Assembly (NCBI RefSeq): GCF_030718995.1
Contig: NZ_CP132204.1
Span: forward strand, 2,418,001-2,482,000
Length of the DNA stretch: 64,000 nt
Source: Arthrobacter oryzae
GTDB lineage: Bacteria; Actinomycetota; Actinomycetes; Actinomycetales; Micrococcaceae
Direction of reading: 5' to 3'
Shown: positions 43,608-51,863 of the stretch, one piece after another
Numbering within the stretch: the stretch's first letter is position 1
How the letters are laid out: each line of letters begins with the position of its first letter
Position numbers and translations under genes: made by a program
The notes under the pieces: generated by a model
The model's input: the letters and a program-made list of their open reading frames with translations, nothing else
The model's database searches: none
What the model was told of the DNA's origin: nothing

Positions 43608-43641
43608 CCCTGCCGTCCCGCACCACCTGCGCCCCACCACG

Positions 43642-43776
43642 GACGCTCTCTCACCTCCTGCACCTTTTGGGGCGACGCTCTCTCACTTCCCGTCGCTTTT
43701 TCCCAGACGCTCTCTCACTTTCTTCGACGCAGTGAGAGAGCGTGGCAGGGGAACCGGCAGGAGGTGAGAGAGCGTC
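43642..43776. repeat. cluster of five GACGCTCTCTCAC repeats
   Basis: Direct copies lie at 43642-43654, 43674-43686 and 43706-43718; inverted copies at 43732-43743 and 43764-43776. Centres are about 32 bp apart for the direct and inverted sets. Direct and inverted copies can pair into alternative hairpins. The cluster lies between two convergent genes and holds no coding frame. Confidence 0.85.
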
Positions 43777-43793
43777 GCAGGGACACAAGAAAC

Positions 43794-43849
43794 ATGCCCC
43801 GCCTCCGGAGCCGGGAACCGCAAGGATTCCCGGCCCGGCGACGGGGCAT
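43794..43849 (-). terminator. terminator of the nuclease/nucleotidase gene
   Basis: Outer arms ATGCCCCG (43794-43801) and CGGGGCAT (43842-43849) pair, with an inner GCCGGGAA/TTCCCGGC stem. It begins 26 nt after the stop at 43875 on the minus strand. Confidence 0.75.
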
Positions 43850-43874
43850 GCTCATTCTCTGTCAGGCTGCGAAA

Positions 43875-46800
43875 CTAGCCCTTCAGGCAGTTCTGGTATT
43901 GGAGCCAGGCCAGGCCGTACTTGATCCACCCCGCAAAGTCGTACCAGTTGGTGGGCGGTACGGGGGCTGTGCAGACCGGCGGGACGGGGCCGCTGTCAGC
44001 AACCTGCACCGCGGCCTTGACCACGGTCCCCGATTCAGCTGCGGTGAGCACCAGGGTGCCGGGGCCTGCCGCCGCACCGGCCGGGACCTTCACGTCCACG
44101 GTCGCGGCCCCGGCGGACACCGGGATGGTGCCGAGCTGGGTTACCGTGCCTGCAGCATCCGTGAAGGAGGCCGCCAGCGAGGTGTTGACCGGGCTGCCCA
44201 GCGACGTGAGATCCAGCTTGGAGACTGCCAGCGTGATGGAGTCACCAGCCTTGACCTCGGCCGCCGTGGTGTTCACCACGGCAACAGTGCGGCGGGCGAA
44301 GTCCGGCGCTGCAGGGTTGTGCTCCTGCAGGTACTTGATCCACGCATCACGGTCCACGAGGCCCGAGTCCTCGGTGCCGGCGCCCTCCTTGAAAATCCGG
44401 AAGTTGTCGCCGCCGGTTGCCAGGAAGCTGAAGGTGCCGATCCGGTAGGACTTGGCCGGATCGATGAGCGAACCGTTGACCCGGATGGACGTGATGCGGT
44501 CACCCGCGGCGCGCGCGGCGTCGTAGGTGTAGTTGACGTTCTTGGACAATCCCAGCTGCTGGTAGGCGCGGCTCGGGACCGTGCCGTCCGGGTTGGTCTG
44601 CCACTGCTGTTCCAGGAGCGTCTTGAACTGTGCCCCGGTCAGGGAGGTGGTCCAGAGGTTGTTCACGAACGGAAGCACGGCATTCGCCTCCGCGTAGGTG
44701 ATGGTTCCGTCCGGCGCGAAGTACAGCTCGTTGCGCAGGCCGCCGGGGTTTACGACGCCGATTTCGGCGGCCCCGAGGTCAGGCGCCTTGAGTGCATCCA
44801 CGAGTGAGTCGGCCACGAGGTTGCCGAGGGTCGATTCGTTCGCGCGGTCGTCACGGGACGCCGGGCTGGTGGCCGTGGCGGGCGTGAAGGCCGTGGTGAT
44901 ATCGGCGGTGACCTTGCCGACCGGCTGGTTTCCGATCACGGCGGCGTCGGCGATCGCCTTGTCAACGATCACCTTGACTGCAGCCACTCGCGGGTACTTG
45001 GCCACCAGGTCCGCGGCCGTCTCCGTGGTGGTGGGCACAGTGCGCTTGACGTTGCCGGCTTTGTATCCGGTGACCTGCATGCTCGCGGTATCCACTGTCA
45101 GCTGGATCTGGCCGATGAACTCGCCGTAGCTGCCGGTCTGGACGATGGGGCGGGTTTTGCCGGTCGGCTGGCCGCCGGCATCGAGGACCGGGGCATCCCA
45201 CGCGTACTGCTTGTGCGTGTGGCCGGTGAAGATGGCGTCCACTTCGGGAGAGGTTTCGTTGACAAGCTTGGCGAAGGGGCCGCCGGCGGCGACTTCCTGC
45301 TCCAAAGTGGAACCGTCGGGTGTGCCGGACCCGGCGCCGTCGTGGTTTTCCACGATGATGACGTCGGCAAGCTTGTCGGCAGTGATCTTTGCGGCAACAC
45401 GGTTGATCGCGTCAACGGGATCGCCGAAATCAAGCTCGGTGATGCCTGCGGGCGTGACCAGCGATGGCACTTCCTGGGTGACGGTGCCGATCACGGCCAC
45501 CTTGACGCCGTTCATCTCCAGCACCGTGTATTCCGGCAGGGCCGGTTCCGTGGTGCCCTTCTTGTAGACGTTGGCGCCGAGGTACGGGAATTTTGCGTTC
45601 GTACCGCCCGCCACAACGCGGTCGCGCAGGTCCGCCCAGCCGCCGTCGAACTCGTGGTTGCCCACAGCGGAGGTGCGCAGCTCGAGGGCGTTCAGCACAT
45701 CGATGGTGGGCTGGTCCTTGGCGACAGCCGAGGCGAACAGCGAGGCTCCGATGTTATCTCCGGCGGACAGGAAAGCGGTGGCCCCCGGCGCGGCGGCTTC
45801 CCGGAGCTTTTCGATGGTGGCGGCGAACAGGACCGTGTTGGAGTCGATGCGTCCGTGGAAATCGTTGATGCCCAGGAAGTTCAGGTCCGCGCTGGCAGGT
45901 GTGGCCGGCAGGTCAACGCCCACCACCACGGGATCGTGGTCGCTGGCCCGGAACTGGTCCGGCGCATAGTAGTTCGTCACATTGTTGTTATACCGGCTGT
46001 ACTCCAGAGCAACGGACTCCACGGAGTTGATGTTCCAGATGTCGGCGCCGGTGACCACCGAGTTCGCGCCCGGCGAGGCAAGGACATGGTCCAGGGAACC
46101 CACCAGGCCGCCGAACAGGTAGGAGTGCTTGGCAGAGCCGTCGGCGTTCCGGGCCTTCTCGTCCTGGTTGACGTAACCGGCGGCCGTGAGGACGTTGAGG
46201 GGATCCTCCTTGGCGTACGCGTTGAAGTCGCCCATCAGGAAGACCTTGTCCGTGCCCGTCGAGGCCTGCAGGTCGTTGGAGAATGCGAGCAGCGACTTGG
46301 CCTGCTCGGTGCGGGCCAGGTTCGAGGCGCCCTGGCCCTTGTCAGTGTCTTCGGCAGTCGCGGCTGAGCCTTTGGACTTGAAGTGGTTGGCAATGGCGAT
46401 GAACTTCTTGTCATCGGCCGCGCCGGCCGGCTTGAACACTTGGGCCAGCGGCTTGCGCGCTGTGGCGAAGGCCACGGTGTCGTTGTGGATGATGGATTCG
46501 CCCACCGGTTCCGCAACAGCCTTCTTGTAGATGAACGCGGTGCGGATCATGTCCTCGTCGGCCAGCGGGGGAGCGTTGGCAGGTGTGCGGACGTAGTCCC
46601 AGATGCCGGGCGTGGAAACGTTCAGGGCTTCCACCAGCTTGGCCAGGGCATCGTCGCGGTCCTTGCCGAACTGCGCGGAGTTCTCAACTTCCATCAGGGA
46701 CACGACGTCGGCGCCGGACTTGCCAATTGCGGCCACGATCTTGTCCTGCTGGCGCTTGAGGTTCTCGGCGTTGGCGGCACCGCGGGCGTCACAGCCGCTC

Positions 46801-48455
46801 TTGACAGTGATGGGGTTGCCGTCACGGTCGGTGTAGAACGTGCAGCCGGTGAGCATATCGCCGGTGGTGGGGAAGTAATTCAGCACGTTGAAGGAGGCAA
46901 TTTTCAGGTTGCCTCCGACGGCGGCAGGGGCTTCGGTACGGGTGGCGCCGAAGGTGGCCGGCTGGATGATGCCGGCGTTTTCCGGCGTCAGGTGGGTCAG
47001 CGGCTGGAACTTCCAGGAGTTGTTGGCGTAGCTGAGCACCACATCGGTCTGGAATGTCACCGGAGAACCGACGCGGACGGGGTCCGCGGTGGTCAGGTAG
47101 GGCAGCACCTGCGCCTTGGTGGCGGCGTCCTTGAGGAAGTTGGTGCTGGCGCCGTCGTCGAGCTTGATGCCGCGGGCGGCGTTGGCCGCCACGGTCGCCG
47201 TGTAATCGGCCGAGCCGTAAGGGGCGACGGCGGTGGGCTGTTCGAGCGGCGTGGTGCCTCCGGCAAGGCCGATTTCGCCGTACTGGTTCAGGGAGTAGTT
47301 GTCGGTGACCGTCACCGGGCCCTGGGGAGTTAGCAGCATGCCTTCGAGGGATTCTCGGAAGGCTTCCTCCGCAGGGAGGGTGAAGCCGGTGGATTTCACC
47401 TCCGGGGCGGCCTCGGCGAGCTTCTTCAGGCCGGCTGTATCCGCCACATTCACCTGGGTCATCCCGTAGAACTCACTGACGGAGCCGGTGACTTCGACAT
47501 AGTCACCCACCGCGACGGAACCTACGGTTGCGGGGGAATACACAAAGATAGCGTCCGACGCCGTGTGGTTGGCCGGCGTCAGGTCGCCGCCGGTTCCCGG
47601 GGTCTGGAGGTAGAAGCCGCTGAAGCCGCCGGTGGGGAAGGCTGCGGTCACCTTGCCGCGGGTGGTTACGGTGGTGCCGATGAACGGGCTGGCTGCGCCG
47701 GATCCCTGGATCTCGGCGATGGTCCTGGCAGCAGGGGCCGGAGGCGGATCCACGGGGTCGGGGTCCACGGGACCCGGGTCTACCGTGCCGCCCGAAGCGG
47801 TCGGGCTGATCGTGGCACTGAGGGCGAAGTCTGCCGAGTTGCTGTTGCTGTCCGCAGCGTTGGAGCGGTTCAGGCTCTTGACGTCGGTGTTGCCTGAGGG
47901 GGCCGCGGCGGCCTGGGTTTCAAAGGTGTTGGACGCGCCGTAGCCCAGCAGGTCCGCAACGTTGGCCGGTTCGATCACCGAGCCGGTGGCAAGCGGACTG
48001 AGGGCAGCGGCCTGCTTTGCGAGGATCAGGGTTCCGGCGCTTCCGGAGGGGTTCAAGCCGGTAGCCACCAGGTCGGGCGCGGGCAGCTCCGGTGCCGTGG
48101 AGGTGGCGCTGTTGGTGGAGCCCTGGATCAGGTAGTGTCCCTTCGCCGGGATGCTGCCGTTGAGGGCCGCAACTGTCGTCGGCGATGCTGTGCCGGTGGC
48201 GGAGCGGTACTGGAGGGACCAGCCGTCCAGCGTTATCGGCGCGTCGGAAGTGTTGTACAGCTCAACGAACTTATGTTTGTAGGCCGCTCCGGAGCTGCCG
48301 CCACTGAGGTAGGCCTCGTTGATAACGACCGGAGACGTGCCTGCGGAGGCCGGCGAGACCTCCACTGCGAACGCCGGCACAGCTGCCAGCGGAGCTGCGA
48401 TGAGCCCTGCCGATAACGCCGTGCCCAGCGCAATTTTCCATGGTGTGCGATTCAT
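43875..48455 (-). CDS. secreted ExeM/NucH-type endonuclease fused to 5'-nucleotidase
   Basis: 1526 aa. Signal peptide about 1-31; lamin-tail domain about 42-170 (VVINEAYLSGGSSG, KFVELYNTS); Pro/Asp linker; OB-fold-like nuclease adaptor about 245-355 (GTTVTTRGKVTAAF); endonuclease/exonuclease/phosphatase domain about 515-855 (LKIASFNVLNYFP, GDFNAYAKEDPL, ASDHDPVVVGVDL); calcineurin-like metallophosphatase about 865-1150 (FLGINDFHGRID, GNHEFDGGW, TGHTHKQY); 5'-nucleotidase C-terminal domain about 1180-1400; beta-sandwich and short aromatic tail. It would degrade extracellular DNA and then dephosphorylate the nucleotides. No sortase LPxTG motif is seen. A TAATGAGAGTTAGAGCGG leader contains the ribosome site. 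Confidence 0.93.
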   Translation of the reverse strand: MNRTPWKIALGTALSAGLIAAPLAAVPAFAVEVSPASAGTSPVVINEAYLSGGSSGAAYKHKFVELYNTSDAPITLDGWSLQYRSATGTASPTTVAALNGSIPAKGHYLIQGSTNSATSTAPELPAPDLVATGLNPSGSAGTLILAKQAAALSPLATGSVIEPANVADLLGYGASNTFETQAAAAPSGNTDVKSLNRSNAADSNSNSADFALSATISPTASGGTVDPGPVDPDPVDPPPAPAARTIAEIQGSGAASPFIGTTVTTRGKVTAAFPTGGFSGFYLQTPGTGGDLTPANHTASDAIFVYSPATVGSVAVGDYVEVTGSVSEFYGMTQVNVADTAGLKKLAEAAPEVKSTGFTLPAEEAFRESLEGMLLTPQGPVTVTDNYSLNQYGEIGLAGGTTPLEQPTAVAPYGSADYTATVAANAARGIKLDDGASTNFLKDAATKAQVLPYLTTADPVRVGSPVTFQTDVVLSYANNSWKFQPLTHLTPENAGIIQPATFGATRTEAPAAVGGNLKIASFNVLNYFPTTGDMLTGCTFYTDRDGNPITVKSGCDARGAANAENLKRQQDKIVAAIGKSGADVVSLMEVENSAQFGKDRDDALAKLVEALNVSTPGIWDYVRTPANAPPLADEDMIRTAFIYKKAVAEPVGESIIHNDTVAFATARKPLAQVFKPAGAADDKKFIAIANHFKSKGSAATAEDTDKGQGASNLARTEQAKSLLAFSNDLQASTGTDKVFLMGDFNAYAKEDPLNVLTAAGYVNQDEKARNADGSAKHSYLFGGLVGSLDHVLASPGANSVVTGADIWNINSVESVALEYSRYNNNVTNYYAPDQFRASDHDPVVVGVDLPATPASADLNFLGINDFHGRIDSNTVLFAATIEKLREAAAPGATAFLSAGDNIGASLFASAVAKDQPTIDVLNALELRTSAVGNHEFDGGWADLRDRVVAGGTNAKFPYLGANVYKKGTTEPALPEYTVLEMNGVKVAVIGTVTQEVPSLVTPAGITELDFGDPVDAINRVAAKITADKLADVIIVENHDGAGSGTPDGSTLEQEVAAGGPFAKLVNETSPEVDAIFTGHTHKQYAWDAPVLDAGGQPTGKTRPIVQTGSYGEFIGQIQLTVDTASMQVTGYKAGNVKRTVPTTTETAADLVAKYPRVAAVKVIVDKAIADAAVIGNQPVGKVTADITTAFTPATATSPASRDDRANESTLGNLVADSLVDALKAPDLGAAEIGVVNPGGLRNELYFAPDGTITYAEANAVLPFVNNLWTTSLTGAQFKTLLEQQWQTNPDGTVPSRAYQQLGLSKNVNYTYDAARAAGDRITSIRVNGSLIDPAKSYRIGTFSFLATGGDNFRIFKEGAGTEDSGLVDRDAWIKYLQEHNPAAPDFARRTVAVVNTTAAEVKAGDSITLAVSKLDLTSLGSPVNTSLAASFTDAAGTVTQLGTIPVSAGAATVDVKVPAGAAAGPGTLVLTAAESGTVVKAAVQVADSGPVPPVCTAPVPPTNWYDFAGWIKYGLAWLQYQNCLKG

Positions 48456-48828
48456 CCGCTCTAACTCTCATTAGGGTGCCCCGGGTAAGGGCTCGGTGGA
48501 ATGTGTCCGGCGTTGTGGCGCGGACAAGGGCCCGGACTTTACTCCTGGTCAAGTAGTTTCCGGCACAGCAAAACAGAGTCGAATGAACGAGCGGTTGATT
48601 CAGCGTGCATTCTGCGAGACGTCCCCCAGCGAAACGTTCACCGCCGGCCACGGGGCGGCATCGGCCCGGTCACGGCGACAATATTCTGCGGCAGTGCTTT
48701 CATTTTGTGCGTATGCCGGCCCACCCCATGTGCCGGACATGCAAAAAGAATACCGGCCAGTAGCTCTGATGGAAGCGGCTGGCCGGTATTTCTTATATCA
48801 ATTTACTTAAATGAAACCCGCGGGCGGT
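48456..48828. other. 373-nt intergenic region between nuclease and double-VOC genes
   Basis: Contains the promoter side of the nuclease gene (left) and, at 48749-48790, a 12-bp hairpin AATACCGGCCAG/CTGGCCGGTATT with AAAAAG on the left and TTCTT on the right, likely a terminator. I see no convincing gene; several short frames are shadows. Confidence 0.6.
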
Positions 48829-49650
48829 TTACGCGCCCGTGGTATCTCCCGAGGCGGTTGGATCTGCGGCGCCCTGACCGGTATCGGCCACGATCTTGAA
48901 CATGGCCCCGGTGGGGTCGGCCAGGGTTGCCAGCCGGCCGAACGGGGTGTCGTCCGGCCCGTCGATCACCTTCGCGCCGAGGCCCACGGCCTTTTCAATC
49001 GAGGCGTCGGCGTCCTCCACCGCAAAGTAGATCTGCCAGTTGGACGGAACCTCGGCAGGCAGGTAGGCGGAGGCGTCCATGATGCCCGCTTTCGCGGCGT
49101 CCCCTGCTCCCAGTGTGGTGTAGCGGAACTCGGGGGTGTCGCTCATGACGTCGGTGTCCCAGCCGAACACGTCCTCGTAGAACTTGACGGCGGTGGGGTA
49201 GTCCTTGGTGTGAAGCTCGTGCCACGCGGCCGTGCCGGGCTCGGCCACGAGCTCGTAGCCGGTCATTTCGCGCGGCTGCCAGACGCCGATGGCCGCGCCG
49301 GTGGCATCACCGAAGATTGCCATGACCCCCTGCTCCGGGACGTCCATGGGCGGCATGAAGACCTGGCCGCCATGCTCGGTCACCGCGGCGGCAGTGGCGG
49401 CGGCGTCGTCCGAACACAGATAGGTTGACCAGACGTCCGGCATTCCTGCCTGGCTTTGGTCCTTCAGCATTATGCCGGCCACCGATTTGCCGTTCTTCGT
49501 GGCAGTGATGTAGCCGCCGTACTTTTCCTGGTCGCCGGCCTGGAAGTCCCAGCCGAACAGGTCGCCGTAGAACTGCCGGGCCTTGCCGGTGTCCGATGTC
49601 ATGAGGTCGATCCAGCAGGGTGCACCGGGAGTGATGTCAGGGCTGGGCAT
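48829..49650 (-). CDS. two-domain VOC-family protein
   Basis: 273 aa made of two VOC repeats, about 8-125 (CWIDLMTSDTGKARQFYGDLFGW) and about 140-255 (WHELHTKDYPTAVKFYEDVFGW). The repeated DLF/VFGWD pattern is typical of the glyoxalase/bleomycin-resistance group seen widely in actinobacteria (COG3324). Metal binding is expected across the two halves. Substrate unknown. The C-terminal 15 residues are low-complexity Ala/Asp/Thr. Confidence 0.88.
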   Translation of the reverse strand: MPSPDITPGAPCWIDLMTSDTGKARQFYGDLFGWDFQAGDQEKYGGYITATKNGKSVAGIMLKDQSQAGMPDVWSTYLCSDDAAATAAAVTEHGGQVFMPPMDVPEQGVMAIFGDATGAAIGVWQPREMTGYELVAEPGTAAWHELHTKDYPTAVKFYEDVFGWDTDVMSDTPEFRYTTLGAGDAAKAGIMDASAYLPAEVPSNWQIYFAVEDADASIEKAVGLGAKVIDGPDDTPFGRLATLADPTGAMFKIVADTGQGAADPTASGDTTGA

Positions 49651-49798
49651 AGTGGCTCCTGTCGGGTTCGCGGCACAGAACCGCGGAGGGGTTGGTCGGT
49701 GAAGACAAAGCAGACACTATTCCGGAGCACTGACACTTTCAATGGTCGCGGTTCCATGGCCGCGGTCCGAAGCTGACTGCAACGGGACTTAAACGGAG

Positions 49799-49838
49799 GA
49801 TGCCCCCGGGTCCAGATGGTTCAGGACCCGGGGGCATC
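49799..49838 (-). terminator. tRNA-Ser(TGA) terminator
   Basis: A 15-bp stem (49799-49813 with 49824-49838; GATGCCCCCGGGTCC and complement) lies directly after the tRNA 3' end on the minus strand, 5 nt from it. Confidence 0.8.
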
Positions 49839-49843
49839 AATCG

Positions 49844-49931
49844 CGGAAGGTAAGAGATTCGAACTCTTGGTACGGGGTTACCGCACACTGGTTTTCAAGA
49901 CCAGCTCCTTCGGCCGCTCGGACAACCTTCC
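49844..49931 (-). tRNA. tRNA-Ser(TGA)
   Basis: Minus-strand class II fold: acceptor GGAAGGT/ACCTTCC, anticodon stem CTGGT/ACCAG with loop CTTGAAA (anticodon TGA, reading UCA and UCG by wobble), long variable arm, T-loop TTCGAAT and discriminator G. CCA is not encoded. Confidence 0.95.
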
Positions 49932-50054
49932 TTACCGAGTAGTGTTTCATAGGCAGTTGGCTGCGACAAAAACCATCCGGAGTGTTTGCGGGCGGGCGTG
50001 GCCGCTGCACACTATTTTTTTGTGGCAGGAAGCAGCTAGGAATCGGGAGTTCTC

Positions 50055-51038
50055 ATGAAGGCCGTCTACGTTAGCGAGGCCGGCGGGCCTGAGGTGCTCG
50101 AAGTGCGCGAGGCTCCGGATCCGGTTCCGGGCCCCGGCGAGGTGCTGATCGACGTCGTCGCCGCAGGCCTCAACCGTGCCGATGTCCAGCAGCGCCGGGG
50201 GTTCTACCCGCCGCCGCCCGGAGCGTCGGAGATCCTCGGCCTCGAAGTGTCCGGCCGCATCGCCGGCTTCGGCCCCGACGTGTCCAAGCCGTTTTCCGTC
50301 GGGGACAAGGTGGTGGCGCTGCTCGCGGGCGGCGGCTATGCCCAGAAGGTGGCGGTTCCTGCGGAACAGGTGCTGCGGATTCCCGACGGCGTGGATCTGG
50401 TCACCGCCGCTTCCCTCCCCGAGGTGGCGGCCACGGTTTACTCGAACCTGATCATGACGGCCCAGCTCCAGCCGGGGGAGACTGTCCTGATCCATGGTGC
50501 CACCGGCGGAATCGGCACCATGGCCATCCAGCTCGCCAAGGCCTTCGGCGCCAGGGTGGCCGCAACTGCCGGAACTGCGGAAAAGGTGGGTACCGCCAAG
50601 GCCTTCCTGGGCGCGGACATCGCCATCAACTACACCGAGGAGGACTTTCCCGAAGCCCTCCGTGCGCAGAACAACGGGCACGGCGCCGACGTCATCCTGG
50701 ACGTGGTGGGTGCCAAGTACCTTCGGCAGAATGTCGACGCGCTGGCGGACTACGGGCGGCTCATCGTGATCGGCCTCCAGGGCGGCACCAAGGGTGAGTT
50801 GGACCTCGGGAAGCTCCTCAGTAAGCGGGCCGCCATCATCGGTACAGCGCTGCGTCCCCGCCCGGTCGCGGAGAAGGGCGTCATTATGAACGCCGTCCGT
50901 GAAGCCGTGTGGCCGCTGCTGGCCGACGGGCGCATCCGGCCCCTGGTTGCCAAGACCTTCCCGCTGGACCAGGTCCGTGCGGCCCACGGGTACTTCGACT
51001 CCGGCGACCATGTGGGGAAAGTCCTGCTGGTCATGTAG
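50055..51038 (+). CDS. NAD(P)H:quinone oxidoreductase (MDR family, PIG3-like)
   Basis: 327 aa, no zinc-binding Cys residues, GLNRADVQQRRGFYPPPPG at the substrate-entry region and HGATGGIGTMAIQLAKAFGA at the NADPH site, as in quinone oxidoreductases and TP53I3. The reaction is one- or two-electron reduction of quinones with NADPH in the cytoplasm. GGGAG lies 6 nt before the ATG. Upstream, TATTTTTT follows the tRNA. Confidence 0.92.
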   Translation: MKAVYVSEAGGPEVLEVREAPDPVPGPGEVLIDVVAAGLNRADVQQRRGFYPPPPGASEILGLEVSGRIAGFGPDVSKPFSVGDKVVALLAGGGYAQKVAVPAEQVLRIPDGVDLVTAASLPEVAATVYSNLIMTAQLQPGETVLIHGATGGIGTMAIQLAKAFGARVAATAGTAEKVGTAKAFLGADIAINYTEEDFPEALRAQNNGHGADVILDVVGAKYLRQNVDALADYGRLIVIGLQGGTKGELDLGKLLSKRAAIIGTALRPRPVAEKGVIMNAVREAVWPLLADGRIRPLVAKTFPLDQVRAAHGYFDSGDHVGKVLLVM

Positions 51039-51058
51039 CACTAGTGGGCGGGTGATTG

Positions 51059-51116
51059 AATACCCAGTATTGCCCCGGCCGCGAAATCACGCTACTGTAA
51101 TTCCATACGCGGTATG
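51059..51116 (+). promoter_or_regulatory. padR promoter flanked by two ATAC-N3-GTAT boxes
   Basis: TTGCCC (51070-51075) and TACTGT (51093-51098) are 17 nt apart. Box 1, AATAC-CCA-GTATT (51059-51071), covers the -35; box 2, CATAC-GCG-GTATG (51104-51116), covers the predicted start of transcription. Centres are 45 bp apart. Dyad and position argue for autorepression by the PadR protein encoded next. Confidence 0.7.
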
Positions 51117-51171
51117 CACGCGTCTTGGGGGCGCGTGTATGCCGTCGTCTTATGCGACATCAGGGGGCAGC

Positions 51172-51714
51172 ATGTCCATTCGTCATAGTCTCCTCGCCCT
51201 GCTCCAGGACAAACCCCGTTACGGGTACGAGTTGAGGGTCGAGTTCGAGGACCGCACCGGCTCGGCCTGGCCGCTGAACATCGGCCAGGTCTATACGACC
51301 CTGGACCGGCTGGAGCGGGACGGATTCGTCAGGAACGACGGCGGCGATGGCGAAGGCCACGTCGTTTACAGCATCACAGACTCCGGCCGGAGCGAAGTCA
51401 CGGGCTGGTTCGGGGCTCCGGTGGGCCGCAGCAATCCTCCCCGGAACGAACTCGCCATCAAGCTCGCCCTCGCCGTGACCATTCCCGGCGTCGATGTCGG
51501 AGCCGTCATCCAGGCCCAGCGAGTCGCATCAGTGAAGGCGCTGCAGGACTACACCAAGTCGCGCCGCGATGCTTCCGCCAGCCAGCGCCGGGCGGATGTC
51601 GCTTGGCTGCTTGTGCTTGACTCGCTGATCTTCCAGACGGAAGCGGAGGTCCGGTGGCTGGACCTCTGCGAAGCCCGCATGGCGCAGCTGACGGCGCAGT
51701 CCACCCCTGGCTGA
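51172..51714 (+). CDS. PadR-family transcriptional regulator
   Basis: 180 aa. Winged helix begins HSLLALLQDKPRYGYEL and continues with the recognition region GQVYTTLDRLERDGFV; the C-terminal part is a long helical dimerisation arm (about 115-175). AGGGGG lies 7 nt before the ATG. PadR proteins are usually small repressors of efflux or stress genes. Here no ABC transporter follows; the next gene is cstA, 149 nt on, with its own predicted promoter. Two dyads flank its promoter. Confidence 0.9.
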   Translation: MSIRHSLLALLQDKPRYGYELRVEFEDRTGSAWPLNIGQVYTTLDRLERDGFVRNDGGDGEGHVVYSITDSGRSEVTGWFGAPVGRSNPPRNELAIKLALAVTIPGVDVGAVIQAQRVASVKALQDYTKSRRDASASQRRADVAWLLVLDSLIFQTEAEVRWLDLCEARMAQLTAQSTPG

Positions 51715-51863
51715 CCCTCCGGATTTACACCGTTCAACGCTCCCGGCCGACCGTTCAGCGAGGCGCGCGGAACCACCCGTCTGAAAGCAGTATCCCTGCG
51801 TCCGGGGCATTGGTATGGTGCGAAGGGGAGATCACTTTTCAGCTGGGTTCTCGAGGAGGAGAC

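Noticed and set aside
41727-43640. 637-codon minus-strand frame opposite the FAD/NAD(P)-binding gene
   Set aside because: The plus strand encodes a good Rossmann protein; the antisense frame is Gly/Arg/His-rich shadow coding.
43642-43776. CRISPR-like repeat cluster
   Set aside because: Repeats are only 12-13 nt and occur in both orientations, with no cas genes; treated as an intergenic repeat cluster.
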